DNA of 64,000 nucleotides from Lophium mytilinum (taxonomy: Eukaryota > Ascomycota > Dothideomycetes > Mytilinidiales > Mytilinidiaceae), in assembly GCA_010093605.1 (NCBI GenBank), contig MU004182.1, positions 254,231 to 318,230 on the forward strand, given 5' to 3'. Shown piece by piece: positions 11,691 to 24,499 of the stretch. The notes beneath the pieces were generated by a model. That model had not been told where the DNA came from and searched no databases. It worked only from the letters and a program-made list of their open reading frames with translations. Every line of letters begins with the position of its first letter. Position 1 is the first letter of the stretch. A program made the translations under genes and the position numbers.

Positions 11691-11990
11691 ATATGATGCT
11701 GGAATATCAAGATGTGTATGATACTGTATACGTAAAAATCGGCGCACTTTACACGGGGGAAAGCCTAGTTACAGGACGTAATGTTACAATAGAGCAGGCG
11801 CACGGTAAGCATTGTCTGGAAGACTGTAGTCGAACGTGTGAAGAAGCATAAGGAAGTGGGTCATGCGCAGTATTGAGCCCTCCTTGGGTCATGGAGAGGC
11901 TAGGTCTGTAGACATAGGATATGATTTGTCTGAATCAGAAGCACAAATTCCGTTTCATTTGGTCATCTTGAAGCATCTCAATTCTATGCC
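11691..11990. other. Convergent 3' spacer
   Basis: A 300 bp space between convergent genes. No feature is visible in it. Confidence 0.4.
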
Positions 11991-14900
11991 TCAGCCATCC
12001 AGAGCACTGATACGGAACACCTGCATCCCAACCCCACAAACGAGCACACCCACGCCTCTCCCTCCTTCGGCATCCAGAATAGCAAGATCGCCAACGTCTG
12101 CCACAGCTGTATCTGTTTTGCCTACTTTTTTTACTTGCAATCCTTCGACGCCTGGCTGAGTGCAGTCGATGCAGATAGTCCACAATATAACGCGCTGATC
12201 AGTTCCTGATGTGATAAGCTGCAACTCCCGCGCAAGCGCTTGATCCGAGTCGGCAGTTACTCGAAATTTAGTCGGGTCAGTAGGCAGGAGAGCACATGCC
12301 GTCACAGCGGCTGCGTGGGCGCGTGGGACTATGAGTGTTGCCACGCTTCGCGGCGATGGCTTAGCGGGTGAGTGGATTAGCGTAAAGCCTAGTGCTCCAT
12401 CATCGCCACCTGTGACTAGTAGTGTGATATCAAGCGATATGTGCTGGTATGCAAGCGTTTTGGTCGTGTTCTGGTGGATCTTGGTGCGCGCAGCGTGGAT
12501 GAGAGGGTCGGCTGTGAGATCCCAAAATACAACGTGCCCGTCAGTTCCTGACGTGAGCAGTACCTGGGGCGAGAGGAATATGGACTGAGTGAGGCATGAG
12601 GCGAGATAGACTCCAGTGTGGAGGAGGCTCCATGGAGAGGCGGAGGAGGGGGTATATGAGTAGATCTAGAAGGAAACATTAGTATTAAGTCTAACATTAA
12701 TGTAAAGAAACGGAACTTGCCCTTATTGTGGAGTCGGAATACGCCATCGAAATGACATATTGCTCCCCTTGTTTTTGGATATTCTCCACGCTCTGCTTGT
12801 GTACTGAGAAGCTCATTATGCGTAGGTCTGGCACGTCACTTTCCGACTCGCAGGTGGCCTCGCATACGGCACCTACACCAATGATCGGAAGCATACGGAT
12901 ACGCCATACGAAGAACTCCTCGCGGCCACCGCTACTAAAGAGATACTTACCGTCCTCGGACCACATGAGGTGCTGTATACCAGTCATGTGCTTCCGCAAA
13001 GTTCGTAGACATCGGAGGCTGGATGGCGCTGTTGATGTCAGTCCATGGGACGTATATTCAAAGATTTTGATATCGGTATCCTCAGCGCCGGTTGCAATCA
13101 GCTGCAGGGGTCTGTCATTGTTTGGGACAAGCGGCGAAACGGCGACGGCCTTGATCTCCCGTCCATGCCCACCACTTCGAAGGACCTTGTGTGATGCTTC
13201 GACGCGACGACAAACTCTCATTTTGGCTGCCTGTGTCCAAACAAGAGTGCCCCCAGGGCCCGAAGGGCTAGGGTCGAAGGCCCAATTCCTGTGAGCGCCT
13301 CCGCATTCCACAGTCATGACCTCTTCTTCATTGCTCTCGTCGAGGAGGACAAATTGGGTACCCCGGAAGCCATACACCATCAAATTCTTATCTCGAATGT
13401 AAGCCCCCTCAATGTTTGGACCAAACGGGAGGTGTGCTTTGTGAACCAGTTTTGCTTTTGCGCTTTGGAGGTCGACTTGATGAGCAGCGCACGAGCCGTC
13501 TCTACCAACAGATATCAAATAGCCAGAGGACGTTGGCTCCTCAGAATTGGTGGAGGTGTACCAAATCATCGAAGTGACTGTATCTTTTCCATGAACGTTT
13601 GGTAGCACATCAATCAAAGGTGCCGGTAAGTAAACATCCCGTCCTGTATTTCTTAGGCCAGCTGGAAGCGCGTAACAGGCAACTGATCCCGATCGGCTTC
13701 CGACAAACATATACTCTTCAGTTCCAGTTCCCTGAGCCTGTGCAAGAGTCATGCTGGTGGCCACGAAGCTTGGGTGTTCTGGTATAGATAAGGGTGACCT
13801 ATACACCACACTCAAGATCGACCCGGAACTCCGCTCAGCTGCGGGCAACTGGTTAGAAAAATATCCCTTCCCTTTCGGGCCAGGTATGGTAGATTCAGCA
13901 TTGATATCATGGGATTTGGAGGGGCTCAGTAGAAGAAGATTGGCCGTTGGTGCCCCAATCGAAGTGACCAAAAGATAAAGGCTCCCGTCGTCCCCGCGAG
14001 CATTATACGGGAACAAGCCTCCTACCTTTCCACCCGCCGAATAAATGTGGTATGGGCTAGAAGATTCTGATATGGCGTATACGTCTCCCGTTGTGCCAGC
14101 AAAGAAGGAAATCCGGTGAGATGACAAGTTGGCAGTGATTGAATACCCTTTAAGAGCTGGTATCTGATGAGACGATAAAACGGTTGTGTTCTGTTCCCTA
14201 ACCAGCAGCTCAGGGGCGCCAACGGTAGAACTACCATTCGCTTCCACGCCACGGCCTCTTCGGTCTTGTATCACGGAAGTACAGTCGACAGGCGAGCTAT
14301 GCGCCAATTGCCTTGTGATTACCCTCCCCTCGTTAGTTGTGAGTAAAACCAACCCTGGAGCAATGAAACTGTAGCTGCGAAAAATGTCTGTTTTTTGGGA
14401 CGACTGGATGCTCCCGACAATATCTTCCATTGCCTGAGTATCATCAAAAGATTCGTTTGATGTGTAGACCTTTGTTGTAGAAGGGAAATACATAACGATC
14501 TTGCTATCCGCAGCTCCAGTTGCAATCTGGCACAGGTTTTCTTTCGAGTATTCTGGCGCTAAGGACCATACATTTTTGCCCGTGTGGAATGCTGCAGACC
14601 TTAATTCCTTCAGGAAGAACGGTAGTGTCGAAGTGTCAGCCACAGAATCAAAGCTTTCACTGGGTACCAAATCCCACGTCCTTGAAGTTGCGTCTTCTCC
14701 GGTTGACATAAGTTGAACGGCACCGGTGTTATGGCCATCAATGGACCCTGGTTTAAGGAATTGTGCGGTCCAAACTCGGGAGCTATGGGCCCAACCGATC
14801 GCCAGACAAAGCCGATCGGACTCTCCTGTGATTGGTAAATTGGCTCCGAATCCAGTCTCACGCTCATATGGCGAGTCCAAAATGTTAATGGTAGGAAGCT

Positions 14901-15834
14901 CAGATACATCCCAAATGCGTATTGAGCGATCATCGCTACAACTAGCGAGTAGCCGCTTGACCTTGGTAGCGTCTCCCAAGACTAGGTTCTCGGATATCTG
15001 GACGCCGAAGACTGAGCCCTCATGGCCTGTAAATACGTGATGCAATTGGGCGCTTGATGAGCTCTCGTGTGACTCTGACCAAGACCACACAAGTATCTCG
15101 CCAAAGGCTGTTCCTGCAGCAATCAAAATGTGATTTGCTGAGGCCCATAAGAGATGAGCCGCGTATAAGATACATCTAGAGCTAGCAGTGAGCTCATCCA
15201 GATGGATTTCCAAAGCGCTATACCATACAGTCAGCAATTGTTCGATCTTTGCGCAGTCTAAGGTAGACGGAAATAATTCTGGGTTATTACCTTGAAGTAA
15301 TCAAAGCTGTGGACTTTGAAGAGGCTTCATATTCTAGTTTCAACCGAAGGAGCGCATTATGAGCGGTGATTGCGGCCACAATCCGTTGCTCGACGAGAGT
15401 TGAAGAAGCTGAAACACTGCTGGGAGCAAGACAAATATCAAGTATCCAATCAGGACATCTCAAGGCTGGAGATAGATGAAAGACTGCGTACTGCCCCTGA
15501 GAAATACTACCTTCTCTGGAATTATCCAGTAGTAAGAAGCATAGCCTCACTAGACGAACATAGCAGCCTCCGTGAACTAGAAGTACAATGGAAGAGGCTG
15601 ATTGGGAGCAAACCAGTATTCCATGGATTGCTTGTTTCGAAAAGACTTTTTGAGAGGCTATTAATCTGGTAGAACTGTGATGAAATAGTTGAAGAAAAGG
15701 TCCTTCTGCGGCGAACAAATATTGGTCGCAGAATGCCAAAGCCGTCACCGGAACACGAATGCATTCATACTAGGATGGGTCAGTAAGCCTTCAAGATGGG
15801 GCGAATTTTGACGCACATCTATTGACTGCGACAT
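11991..15834 (-). CDS. RTT10: WD-repeat protein WDR6/TRM734 (RTT10) homologue
   Basis: The exons are 15834-15817, 15769-15291, 15217-12721 and 12665-11991, giving 1222 aa. The protein is built of WD repeats, for example GHEGSVFGVQ...LASCSDDRSIRIWDVSEL near the N-terminus and KHMTGIQHLMWSEDGKYLFS near the C-terminus. The family partners the Trm7/FTSJ1 methyltransferase for 2'-O-methylation of tRNA position 34; in yeast it also affects recycling. The tiny six-codon first exon is supported by the join leading into the conserved RVPVTALAF...EGPFL segment. The intron after 15291 uses the acceptor at 15219-15218 with a CTGAC branch site; other acceptors break the frame. The last intron (12720-12666) starts with GCAAGT, not GT; no GT donor keeps the frame, and the join restores STIR-IYSYTP. 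Confidence 0.88.
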
Positions 15835-16012
15835 TGAAGAGTGTGGCGATCAAAAGCCGTGACAGAAATGTGGTGTTGAGACTGAGTCAGCCACTCCGGG
15901 AAAACTTCCCCTCCGTGGCGACGTCACACCAAAACTTTGTCTCTCGACCTCGGACGTGCTTTTCATCGACAGAAGCTTATATTAATACCAAGTACGACAC
16001 TCGACCGTCAGG

Positions 16013-16674
16013 ATGTCTCTCGGCCCATCAGAAGCAAATGTTGACAGCCTAACGGCTGAACAGCAGGAGAATTTCGAGGATGTGAGTACCGCAGAGATCG
16101 AGTACCCCACCAGAGTGGAATACGTTGGCTCACGTTCACTACATGCAGATCGAGAAGCAATTTGCAGTCAAAGGTCAGTATATCGAAATGGCCAAGTCAC
16201 GCCAAAGCTAACTGCCTCTAGTTGTACAGCATATGGAAGCATACTGGTCCATACTCGAGAAAATGCGCGGATCGACCCTACGCCTCACGAAACTAGACAA
16301 CGAAATATACGAGCACTTTAAGGAAGAGTTCCCCGACTTCGATGCGAAAGCTACAATCAATGAGGATGAGATGAAGAGCAAAGCGGGCAAGGAGCGGTGG
16401 CGGAACTTCATCAACACATATGAGGAGAAGGTGGCGGACTACAACTTCGGGACAATGGTTCGGGCGAATCCCAAGTTCGAATACGCCGAGAAGGATGAGG
16501 TTATATTTGCAGTCCGCATGCAGTTCTACGCGATAGAGATCGTCCGGTAAACCCAATCCTGTCTGATACATTACCGTGCTTGCACTAACATCCGCAAGAA
16601 ATCGTGAAGGACTCAACGACTGGATCTACGAGAAGGCGGAAGCTGAAAAGAAAGATAAGGCGAGCAAGAAATGA
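16013..16674 (+). CDS. CHP1: PBDC1/CHP1-type eEF1A chaperone
   Basis: The exons are 16013-16081, 16149-16173, 16222-16546 and 16599-16674, giving 164 aa. After the joins the protein has the family's IEKQFAVKVVQHMEAYW, LRLTKLDNEIYEHF, INEDEMKSKAGKERWRNFI, VADYNFGTMVR, AVRMQFYAIEI and GLNDWIYEKA motifs. The family (human PBDC1, yeast YPL225W) was long called polysaccharide biosynthesis domain protein, but yeast work describes a ribosome-associated chaperone for folding of the eEF1A GTP-binding domain. The 25 bp second exon is needed to keep IEKQFAVK intact. It is divergent from WDR6 with only about 180 bp between starts, so the two genes share a promoter. Confidence 0.92.
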
Positions 16675-17198
16675 AGCGCGAGCCCATACACTATCGATAC
16701 CTATTCCCTACAGCCACGTGCTGCCATGCGACATGAACAAAGCCGATATAAATCTTTTGATCGTCATGGTAGGTGGGCCTTTGTTCTCTCTCACCAGCAT
16801 ACATAGAATGGGGAAGAATGGACTTCCGCACCACCACCTCAATATTTCAGCCTCGAGGTGTTGAAGTGGATATGACTTACTGTGGAGGTTGGCTAGTCAC
16901 ATCATGAATGTGGTGAATGAGTTAGAATGAGTAGTGGTTTTGCTCAAAGTGAACAAAGTGAGCGGTGAGATCGATTAGCATTCGAGACCGAAAGCCTTGC
17001 CGGGCGGCGCAGAACAATATTAAGCCAAAACAATGGGTTTTCTGAACCCGGCCAATCAAAAACGCCTTCAAGCCATCCGTGTGGGCAATCCTCGAAATAT
17101 TCATTGCCAATGCCCATCTCTACCGCAGCGTCTGATCGATAGACCTGCTCCTCCTATTTCATCGCGACGTTCGACACCGCATCTCCGGTCGGCCATCA
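16675..17198. promoter_or_regulatory. Upstream region of the STE6-like gene
   Basis: A 524 bp space between tandem genes. I see no RNA gene or repeat. It should contain the STE6-like promoter, but I could not identify a pheromone-response element by eye. Confidence 0.35.
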
Positions 17199-20100
17199 AT
17201 GGGACGCGCGAAGCTTACCGAGGAGCGCAAGTCGCCAACGGAATCCCACGAATTGGAAGAAAGCAAAGAGCAGGATGTGGATACTACTGAATTAGAACAC
17301 ATCCGCAAGGCGGGCTGGAAGGCGCTGTTTAGCTTCACGACCAAAGCGCATCTAGGGATCCTGGTGTCTGCGACGATCTCATCCATAATCTTCGGCCTGG
17401 TCCTCCCAGCAGCCTCGGTCTTGCTAGGCTTAATAGTCAACCAGTACACCAACTTTGGAGCGGGCAGGATCTCCGGCGGCGAACTTCTGGGGAATGTGTC
17501 AAAATATTGCATTTACTTGACAGTCTTGGGAGCAGCTTCCTGGATCACAAACATATTCAGTCAAACGCTATGGTTGACCTTTGGAGAACTGCAGGCGAGA
17601 AGCGCCAGGGACCGCATGTTCAATAATCTTCTATCGAAAGATATTGAATGGTACGACATGAGGAGGAATGGAATAGGCGCCTTCCTGCCACGAGTCCAGA
17701 CGTGAGTCTGACCTTATCTTAGCCAGTGCACAGATTTACATCAGTCAGGCAAATCCGCGAGCTTCAACTAGCAGCATCTCAACCTATGGCAGAAGCGGTT
17801 CAATGTCTTTCCACAGGCATTGGAGCTATCGTGCTTGCACTTGTCTTCTCGTGGAACCTCACCCTCGTCATCATAGCCACGGTTCCAATCGTTTTCATCG
17901 TCATGACAGTCCTATCGTCTAGAATCGGCCCACACGTTCACGAACAAGGGGAGAGGCTTCAAGGAGCGATGAAGTATGTCACGAACGCCTTCCAGAGTAT
18001 TGAAATGGTCAAATGCTTCAACGGACAAGACTCTGAGCTTGGGAGGTACACCGGAGCTATCAGAGAGGCTGCAAAGAGCTATACCAGACAAGCCAACCTA
18101 AAATCCTTACAGTTAGCGTTTCTGCAGTTTTGCACGCTTTCAGTCTTTGTACAAGGATTCTGGTATGGCAGCACACTCATTGCTCGTGGAAAGCGGAGCC
18201 CTGGCCAAGTCATAACGACCTTCTGGTGTGCTTTGGTGGCGGTCCAGGCTGTGACTTCGTTCATTCCTCAGCTGATAGTCATTGAGAAAGGCCGAGTTGC
18301 AGGTGCCAAACTTCGAGCGGTAATGGCTCAGATGCAAGCGCAATCAAACACAACAGGGCATGTTAGTGGAATCAAACCAGGTCTGTGTAAAGGAGATATC
18401 GAGTTCGATAAAGTAAGCAGCGCCTATCGAGGGAATATTTGGGCTATACTTACCAACTACTAGGTATCCTTCGTCTACCCAACGCGTCCTTCACAGCTGG
18501 CGATCAAAGATGCGACAATGTTCTTCCCTGCCGGAGATACTACATTCGTTGTAGGGAGAAGCGGCTCTGGGAAAAGCACTCTTGGGCAGTTACTCTTACG
18601 ATTCTACGATCCCCTAAAAGGTACCATTCGACTGGACGGACAACCTCTTAAATCAATTGATGCTCACTGGCTCCGTGAAAACGTTACCCTGGTGGAGCAA
18701 CATAGCGTGCTGTTCGACGATTCAATATACAACAACATTGCTATCACAAAGTCCGAGGGCGGTATGCCCGATCTAGATGCCGTCAAGGACGCTGCTCAGT
18801 TTGCTCTACTCCAACAAACGATCAATGACCTTCCCGATGGTTTCGGCACGATTGTTGGCTCCAAAGGGAGTGCATTGAGCGGCGGCCAAAGACAACGTAT
18901 CGCTTTAGCTCGGGCCCGAATTCGAGATACAGCAATCCTTATACTAGATGAGTCTACTAGCGCGCTAGACTACATCACAAGATCGCTGATGCTCGAGTCC
19001 ATTCGAGCCTGGCGTCGTGGCAGGACAACGATCGTCATTACGCACGACATATCTCAGATCCAGGCCCAGGATTATGTCTTCGTTCTTGACAATGCCCAAG
19101 TCGTCCAAGAAGGATATAGGAAAACGATGGAGGAAGTGAAGGGCTCGCCATTCCATACATTCCTCACGGAGCCGGTGCCTTCACCAACGCACTCGCTAGA
19201 TGACGCGGACCCTCTAGATAACCTCGAGGAACAATCATCCTGGACTGTGTCGGGTTTAGGCCTCGAAGGGATATCCTTTCCAGCGCAATGTGATCATCGT
19301 CTATCAAACGAGTCAATTGATCCTCTGGACATGTACTTGCAAGAGCGTACCGAAACTTCCTTACGGCCTATCTCAGCCGTATTTGCTAGCCCTCTGACTC
19401 AAGACACCCGAAGATTATCTACTGCTCATCACACATCGCCATATTGGAGGCTCACCGCGAACAGCCTCAGTGCAGAACCATCAGCAACCGTTCGTCACGG
19501 ATCTGTACACGACCTCGAGGAGTATACCTTCTTTGATCCAGATCCCAAAGTCTTGCCAAAGCCCTCTCCTAAAGCGATAATCCGCTCGGGGACACCAGTA
19601 CAGCGAGTCGTCTCAAGTGCAGATCGAATGGCGGCTAGAGAGGGGAAGTTGACACATGGCGACAGCCCACCAGACAATATCTCGCGTGGTAGAAGTGTAC
19701 GCCATTTACTACGAAACCAGCAGCATTCACGACCCCAGGCTGTGAAGCCAATCAGCACGCTGAAGATTCTATCCAGTGTCTGGCCACAACTAGATTGGCT
19801 AGGTCGCCTATATCTTGTTTTAGCATTCCTCACCGCATGTGTGCATGCTGCTGCTACCCCCGTCTTTTCGTATGTCTTCGCTCAACTCATCTCGACGTTC
19901 TACATTTCGAACAATCGCAGCCAGAAGGCCATGATTTATTCGCTATCAATCCTAGGCTTAGCAATCGTTGATGGCGCCGCGACCTACGCCTTCCACTTTC
20001 TTTTCGAGTATAGCGCGCAGATTTGGATCACCAGTACGAGAATCGAAGCAATGAAACGACTGCTCGACCAACCTCGACAATTCTTCGACGAACAGGGGAA

Positions 20101-21688
20101 CGAGGTGTCTATCTTGGCTGAATGCCTGGATCATTTCGCGGAAGAAACTCGCAACATGCTCGGCCGTTTCACAAGCATCATCTTTGTTGTGGTGTTGATG
20201 ATGCTGATTGCCTTGGTCTGGAGTCTGATCACTTGCTGGAAGTTAACTCTAGTCACCATTGCCATTGCTCCAATCATGTACGCCATAAGCGCAAGTTATC
20301 ACAGGATTAGTGGTAAGTGGGAGGGCCACTCAAACGAGGCGGACGAAGCTGTCGGGATAGTACTCCATGAGACCTTGACGAATATCCGCACTGTTCGAGC
20401 TCTCACACTGGAGAAGGCTTTCCACCGGAAATACGTGGATGCCACCACCGCCGCCCTCACAACTGGAATGAAAAGAGCACTCTACTCGGGAATTTTCTTT
20501 GGACTCAGCAACGCTTGTATGCTGTTCTTCCAGGCCTTCCTGTTTTGGTACGGAGCTACCCTCATGAAGTCAGGCGCCTTCAATGCCACCGATGTTATTC
20601 AGACCCTCACAATCCTTCTTATGAGCACAAATTATGTTACCACGACGATTGTGTTCATCCCTCAGATTGGAGCGGCGAAAGATGCAGCGGCGCGCCTTCT
20701 ACGTCTTGCCAACTTGTCACAAAACTCACACGAGCATGTTGGCACAGTACAAATTCCATCTGCTGGAAGCATCGTCTTGCAAAATCTCCAATTTGCGTAT
20801 CCTTCGCGTCCCACCCACCCAGTACTTCACCAAATCAATTTGGAAATCCCCCCCAGTAGCTGCATCGCCATTGTAGGTGGTTCAGGCTCCGGAAAATCCA
20901 CTATCGCCTCCCTACTCCTCAATTTATACCCATCCGACCCCAGCAGCTCTAAGCCGACCGAAATCACCGTCTCTGGTCGCGACATCAAGCGCATCCACAC
21001 ACCCACCCTCCGCTCTCTCGTCTCGATAGTCTCTCAAACCCCAACTCTTTTCCCTGGCACAATCGCCGACAATATCGTCTACGGCCTTCCCTCTTCTTCC
21101 CCACACACAGCCCTGCCAAACATCCGCATGGCAGCCGCGGCCGCCGGCATCGACGACTTCATCGAGAGTTTACCATCCGGCTACTTCACTGGCGTGGGCG
21201 AAGGCGGCATGGGCATCTCCGGCGGCCAGGCCCAGCGCATCTCTATCGCTCGAGCTCTTGTTCGCCATCCCGACGTCCTGATCCTCGACGAAGCGACCAG
21301 CGCTTTGGACGTTGAGTCTGCGACTATCATACGTGAATCAATCCGAAGACTCATCGCAGACTCGCAGAACGACGCGGCGTCCTCGTTCCGGAGGCCATCC
21401 GTGGTTGACACTTCGAGCTTGGCCGGAAATCACGAGCGGGAAGTTTCAAGGAGTATGACTGTGATCATTATCACGCATTCGCGCGCGATGATGGAAATTG
21501 CGGATAAGATAGTCATGCTAGATCAGGGCTGTGTTGTTGAAGAGGGTGGGTTTGAGGAGCTGAGGCGGCGGAAAGGGGAATTTGCGAGGTTGTTGGAGTT
21601 TGGAGGGCTGGATGATGGGCAGATGCAGGTTGAGAGGGAGAAGCTGGAGACGGGATGGAAGGGGAAGGCGAAGGATGCGAGGAGTTGA
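17199..21688 (+). CDS. STE6: STE6-like a-factor type pheromone ABC exporter
   Basis: The exons are 17199-17701, 17749-18412 and 18464-21688, giving 1463 aa. It is a full-size ABCB transporter: membrane domain 1, nucleotide-binding domain 1 (Walker A VGRSGSGKST, signature LSGGQRQRIALARA, Walker B ILILDESTSALD), a long linker, membrane domain 2, and nucleotide-binding domain 2 (Walker A VGGSGSGKST, signature ISGGQAQRISIARAL, Walker B VLILDEATSALD). The domain 1 signature and the R-x-R-R-Q-F-F-D-type segment (LLDQPRQFFDEQGNEVSIL) fit fungal STE6-type proteins, which export farnesylated mating pheromone at the plasma membrane. A multidrug role cannot be excluded from sequence alone. The linker between the halves is about 240 residues. 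Both introns are supported by motif continuity (RVQT-QIRELQ and EFDK-VSFVYPTRP). Confidence 0.87.
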
Positions 21689-22724
21689 GGTTGCTTGAGC
21701 GGTAAAAGACTGTTTAAGAGAAGGTGAATGCAAAAGTATTCACTCGCTCAACGTCCGAGGAGCAAAAGAAACTGGCCACTTTGCGATGTACAGTTTGAAA
21801 TATCGTGAGATTTAACACATTGTGCAATTGCTTGCGATGATTGAGTGTGCTATGTTCAGCGCCCAATACGGTGCTATTAGGTCTCAACTTCTGAATAGGT
21901 TCTTGGGCGAAGTAGTGATATGAAACTTTAGTAGTGAAGCATTAGGGGGGAACTGACGGGCACTGATATAGTAGCATCATGGCCAACGACAACATCTGAC
22001 GCGTCGTAGTATATGATATCTAGGAGCAGTACCCAGGGACATCCTGCACTTAGATAGGCCCAACTACCTGCAGAAGAAGGGGGCCGCCAGCTCAGCCCCA
22101 CCACATACTTAGCCGCAGCACCACCTAATATATATATAGAACTTCCTCAATTTCTCAGCCACAACCCTAGTTTCTGCTTATGCACGCAAAGAAATCAAAG
22201 TCTCCATAGCCGTGCGCGCCTATTGGGCTGGATCTTATACGTTAGTAAAGACAGCAGCGTTTGAAAATAATACTAAGCCTTCATACATTTAAGTGCGTCT
22301 CCATAGTACTAAGTCGAGGATAGAGCGCCTAGCAGCCAAAATGCTCCTTCAGTTGCAGAGGAGGCCGGCCTTAACCTCTAACTAGACCATAGTATAGCTC
22401 TACGGCTTAGACCTACTATAGAAATATTAGAAAAGGATAGATATGCGGCATTGTGCTAAGTACCTAGGTAAGCCAGTGGACAGGAAGGAGCGCCACTGGC
22501 AATACCGTCGGCTAATCAGGAAAGGCGTGGCAAATGTGATAGGAGAGGCCTTATCCGACTTTTTAGGACGATGAGCGGCAATAAAACGGAAACGCAATCA
22601 AGACTAGATGTGGGGCTAAAGGCTGTTGCATTGATGATGGTGAGGAAGCTAGCTAATGAGCGGAAGGAAGAAAGACACACAGAAGATGCTAAGTAATCCT
22701 GCTGAACAGAAGGGGTCTGACAGC
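21689..22724. other. Gene-poor decayed stretch
   Basis: After the STE6-like stop the sequence has no open frame of note. The part from about 22010 to 22480 is rich in TA and TAG steps (for example near 22130 and 22380-22440), a look shared with the AT island at the window end. A segment at about 22455-22495 reappears near 25238-25268 (aagccagtggacaggaaggag against aagccagtaggcaggaagggg), showing that pieces of this block are duplicated. Confidence 0.5.
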
Positions 22725-23305
22725 GATGAAACAGGCGCCTTGTGGAGACGCTGAGAGGAGAGCAGATTTAAAGGGCTGTGTCTCAGGCTCGCTAGTAGCA
22801 GGTTAGATCGGGTACAGTTTGGAGGGCAGGAGAGGTCCAGCCTTGCAGGGCGATGTAATTGGGGCCTTACTAGGCGAACAAGACAGCAGGGTGAAAATCG
22901 GAGCCTCTGGTTGAGTCTCGCTGGCAGCAGTTTGGGCAGGTCGGGGCGGTAAATCTAACCGGAGAGGCCTTGCAAGGGGAAGCTGATAGTAGGGAAGGAT
23001 GTAGCTTAAAAGGTAGGAGATACCCGACCTTCCATAGCGACGAAACTGGGGCCTTGTGAGGAGAGGCTGATACCAGGGCAGATTTGAAGGCTTCGGCTTC
23101 AGCTTCTCTGGTAATAGCTTGGTCTGCCTGAGCGACCCTAGACGGTAGGAAGGAGGTGGCAATCTTGACCGGAAAAGCGCTCAAAAGAGAGACTATGGAC
23201 CCGACCTTCACGAGCGTTTCGGTAGAAACACTCACAGGAGCTAGCACACTCTAGGGGAATGTTATGACCGGAAGCTTCTAGATTGTGGCCGCTTTCGTTG
23301 TCGGA
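22725..23305 (-). pseudogene. Decayed relative of the BRCT gene, relic 1
   Basis: Read on the minus strand, this stretch parallels the middle of the intact BRCT-domain protein at 26003-27685. It has KLPVITFP, then PVSVSTETLVKVGSI, then IATSFLPSRVAQ, and SASPHKAPVSSLWKVG with LLPFKL, where the intact gene has KLPVVTIP, PVSASSETPVKVGAI, FATSFLPSGVAR and SASPRKAPIQSPWKAG with LLPPFKL. Two in-frame TAG codons stand at about 23278-23280 and 23251-23253. The SASP module is repeated: further versions, in shifted frames, are SCSPSKAPITSPCKAGPLL near 22810-22890 and SASPQG near 22745. It has frameshifts and no BRCT part. I read it as a pseudogene; whether it was once a full gene is open. Confidence 0.7.
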
Positions 23306-23357
23306 CTAGATCTAATTAAAGTGCAGTGGATTGGAGGAGGGAGACGATGGCTCCGGG

Positions 23358-23705
23358 CTAGATCTGAAGGTTGGGCAGGTGGGGCCCTGGTTGTTTGACC
23401 GTGTTGGTGGCTACGGATGGCGAACTCGAGTAGCTATCCTTACTGGCGTCGTCGGGTTTGACAGTCGCACACTCTGTGCATATCATGCCCGTAAATGGGC
23501 GGGTCCTGTCGCTCAGGCGGAGATTAGTGTTTGTGCGGGTGAGGCCACAACTCGAGCATGTGGCAGACTTTGGTAGCCCAGCATCCTCCTTAACAAGAAG
23601 GCGCGTGTTTCCAGGCAGCCATTCACATTGTCTGCCTGGCGATCTGGCCTCGACAGAAGTTTCGAGGCTGACCATCAATACAGATGCGATGAGCCACGTG
23701 CACAC
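23358..23705 (-). pseudogene. Unrecognised ORF remnant with paired cysteines
   Basis: An open minus-strand frame carries CEWLPGNTRLLVKEDAG and then CSSCG ... GMICTECATV, two Cys-x2-Cys pairs about 22 residues apart, as in zinc-ribbon or GATA-like fingers. No clean start or flanking exon is visible, and the surrounding block is decayed, so this is probably a gene remnant. The family is not recognised. Confidence 0.35.
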
Positions 23706-24002
23706 TCGTGGCGTCTCCGGTGTAACCTTCGCAAGAATCCGCCAGTGTTAACGTTCATCTAAAGCGTCGAAGTCCTCGACGGTCTCGCAGAAAATTATTG
23801 CAGTGCGAGGCCGATTTCGATTATCTAAACACATGGTAATAAGCGTGGTCTGGATATCCCAGTCGTCCTCAATACAGATAAGCGGTAGCATGTAAAAACC
23901 TTTAACCGTAAGGCTTTACGCTTGTATCAGGGATACAGTCGCGTTAAACATCGCGGACGTTAACATCCCTATAACCCATCCCATACCCGCATCGTGAAAT
24001 AT

Positions 24003-24310
24003 TTATTGGAATGGACTGGTTACAGCTAGACGTGTAACTTCGCAATAGAAGTGGCCCAGTATCTCGTGTTGATTTAGCTGTGCCTCTATAGTGGTCTGCA
24101 GCGGTAGATCTATGCGAGGGGTTTTGACGTTGCTCAGCGTCTCTTGCATCTTATAAACAGACGTTTGGATGTCCTTCCAAGGTAGCATGCTTGGGTGAAT
24201 GTTTGCCTCGGGTTCCTTTGCTCCGCTACAAGAGTTCAAACGTTGTAGGACGAAGGAGGTGTTGGTGTTGCAATCGGCTAGGGAGGTGTATGTGTCGCTC
24301 AACTAATATC
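24003..24310 (-). pseudogene. Unrecognised ORF fragment, protein-like
   Basis: A minus-strand frame of about 100 codons has normal protein composition, with segments such as ANIHPSMLPWKDIQTSVYKM and IEAQLNQHEILGHFYCEV. It begins right after a TAG at about 24303-24305, which closes an upstream open stretch reading ETPPRKQRRREESSVSPVRY. The two may be exons of one former gene downstream of relic 2 on the same strand. I do not recognise the family. It lies in a decayed block and is given as a fragment. Confidence 0.35.
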
Positions 24311-24499
24311 GGACGGGCGACACAGAGGACTCCTCGCGACGGCGTTGTTTTCGTGGCGGGGTTTCAATTTGAGGACGCTTCTCCTATAAGAGCAGTTAGT
24401 AAGGGAAGCATAGATAGGAATGTAAGCACAAACTCGTTTGGGCAGCTGTGCAGAGGGCGGGGGCAGGATGTCCAGACCTGGCGATCTCGCCGATCTATG

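Noticed and set aside
12728-13294. Plus-strand ORF of 188 codons inside WDR6
   Set aside because: Antisense shadow; Ser/Arg/Cys-rich with no motif, while the other strand has WD repeats.
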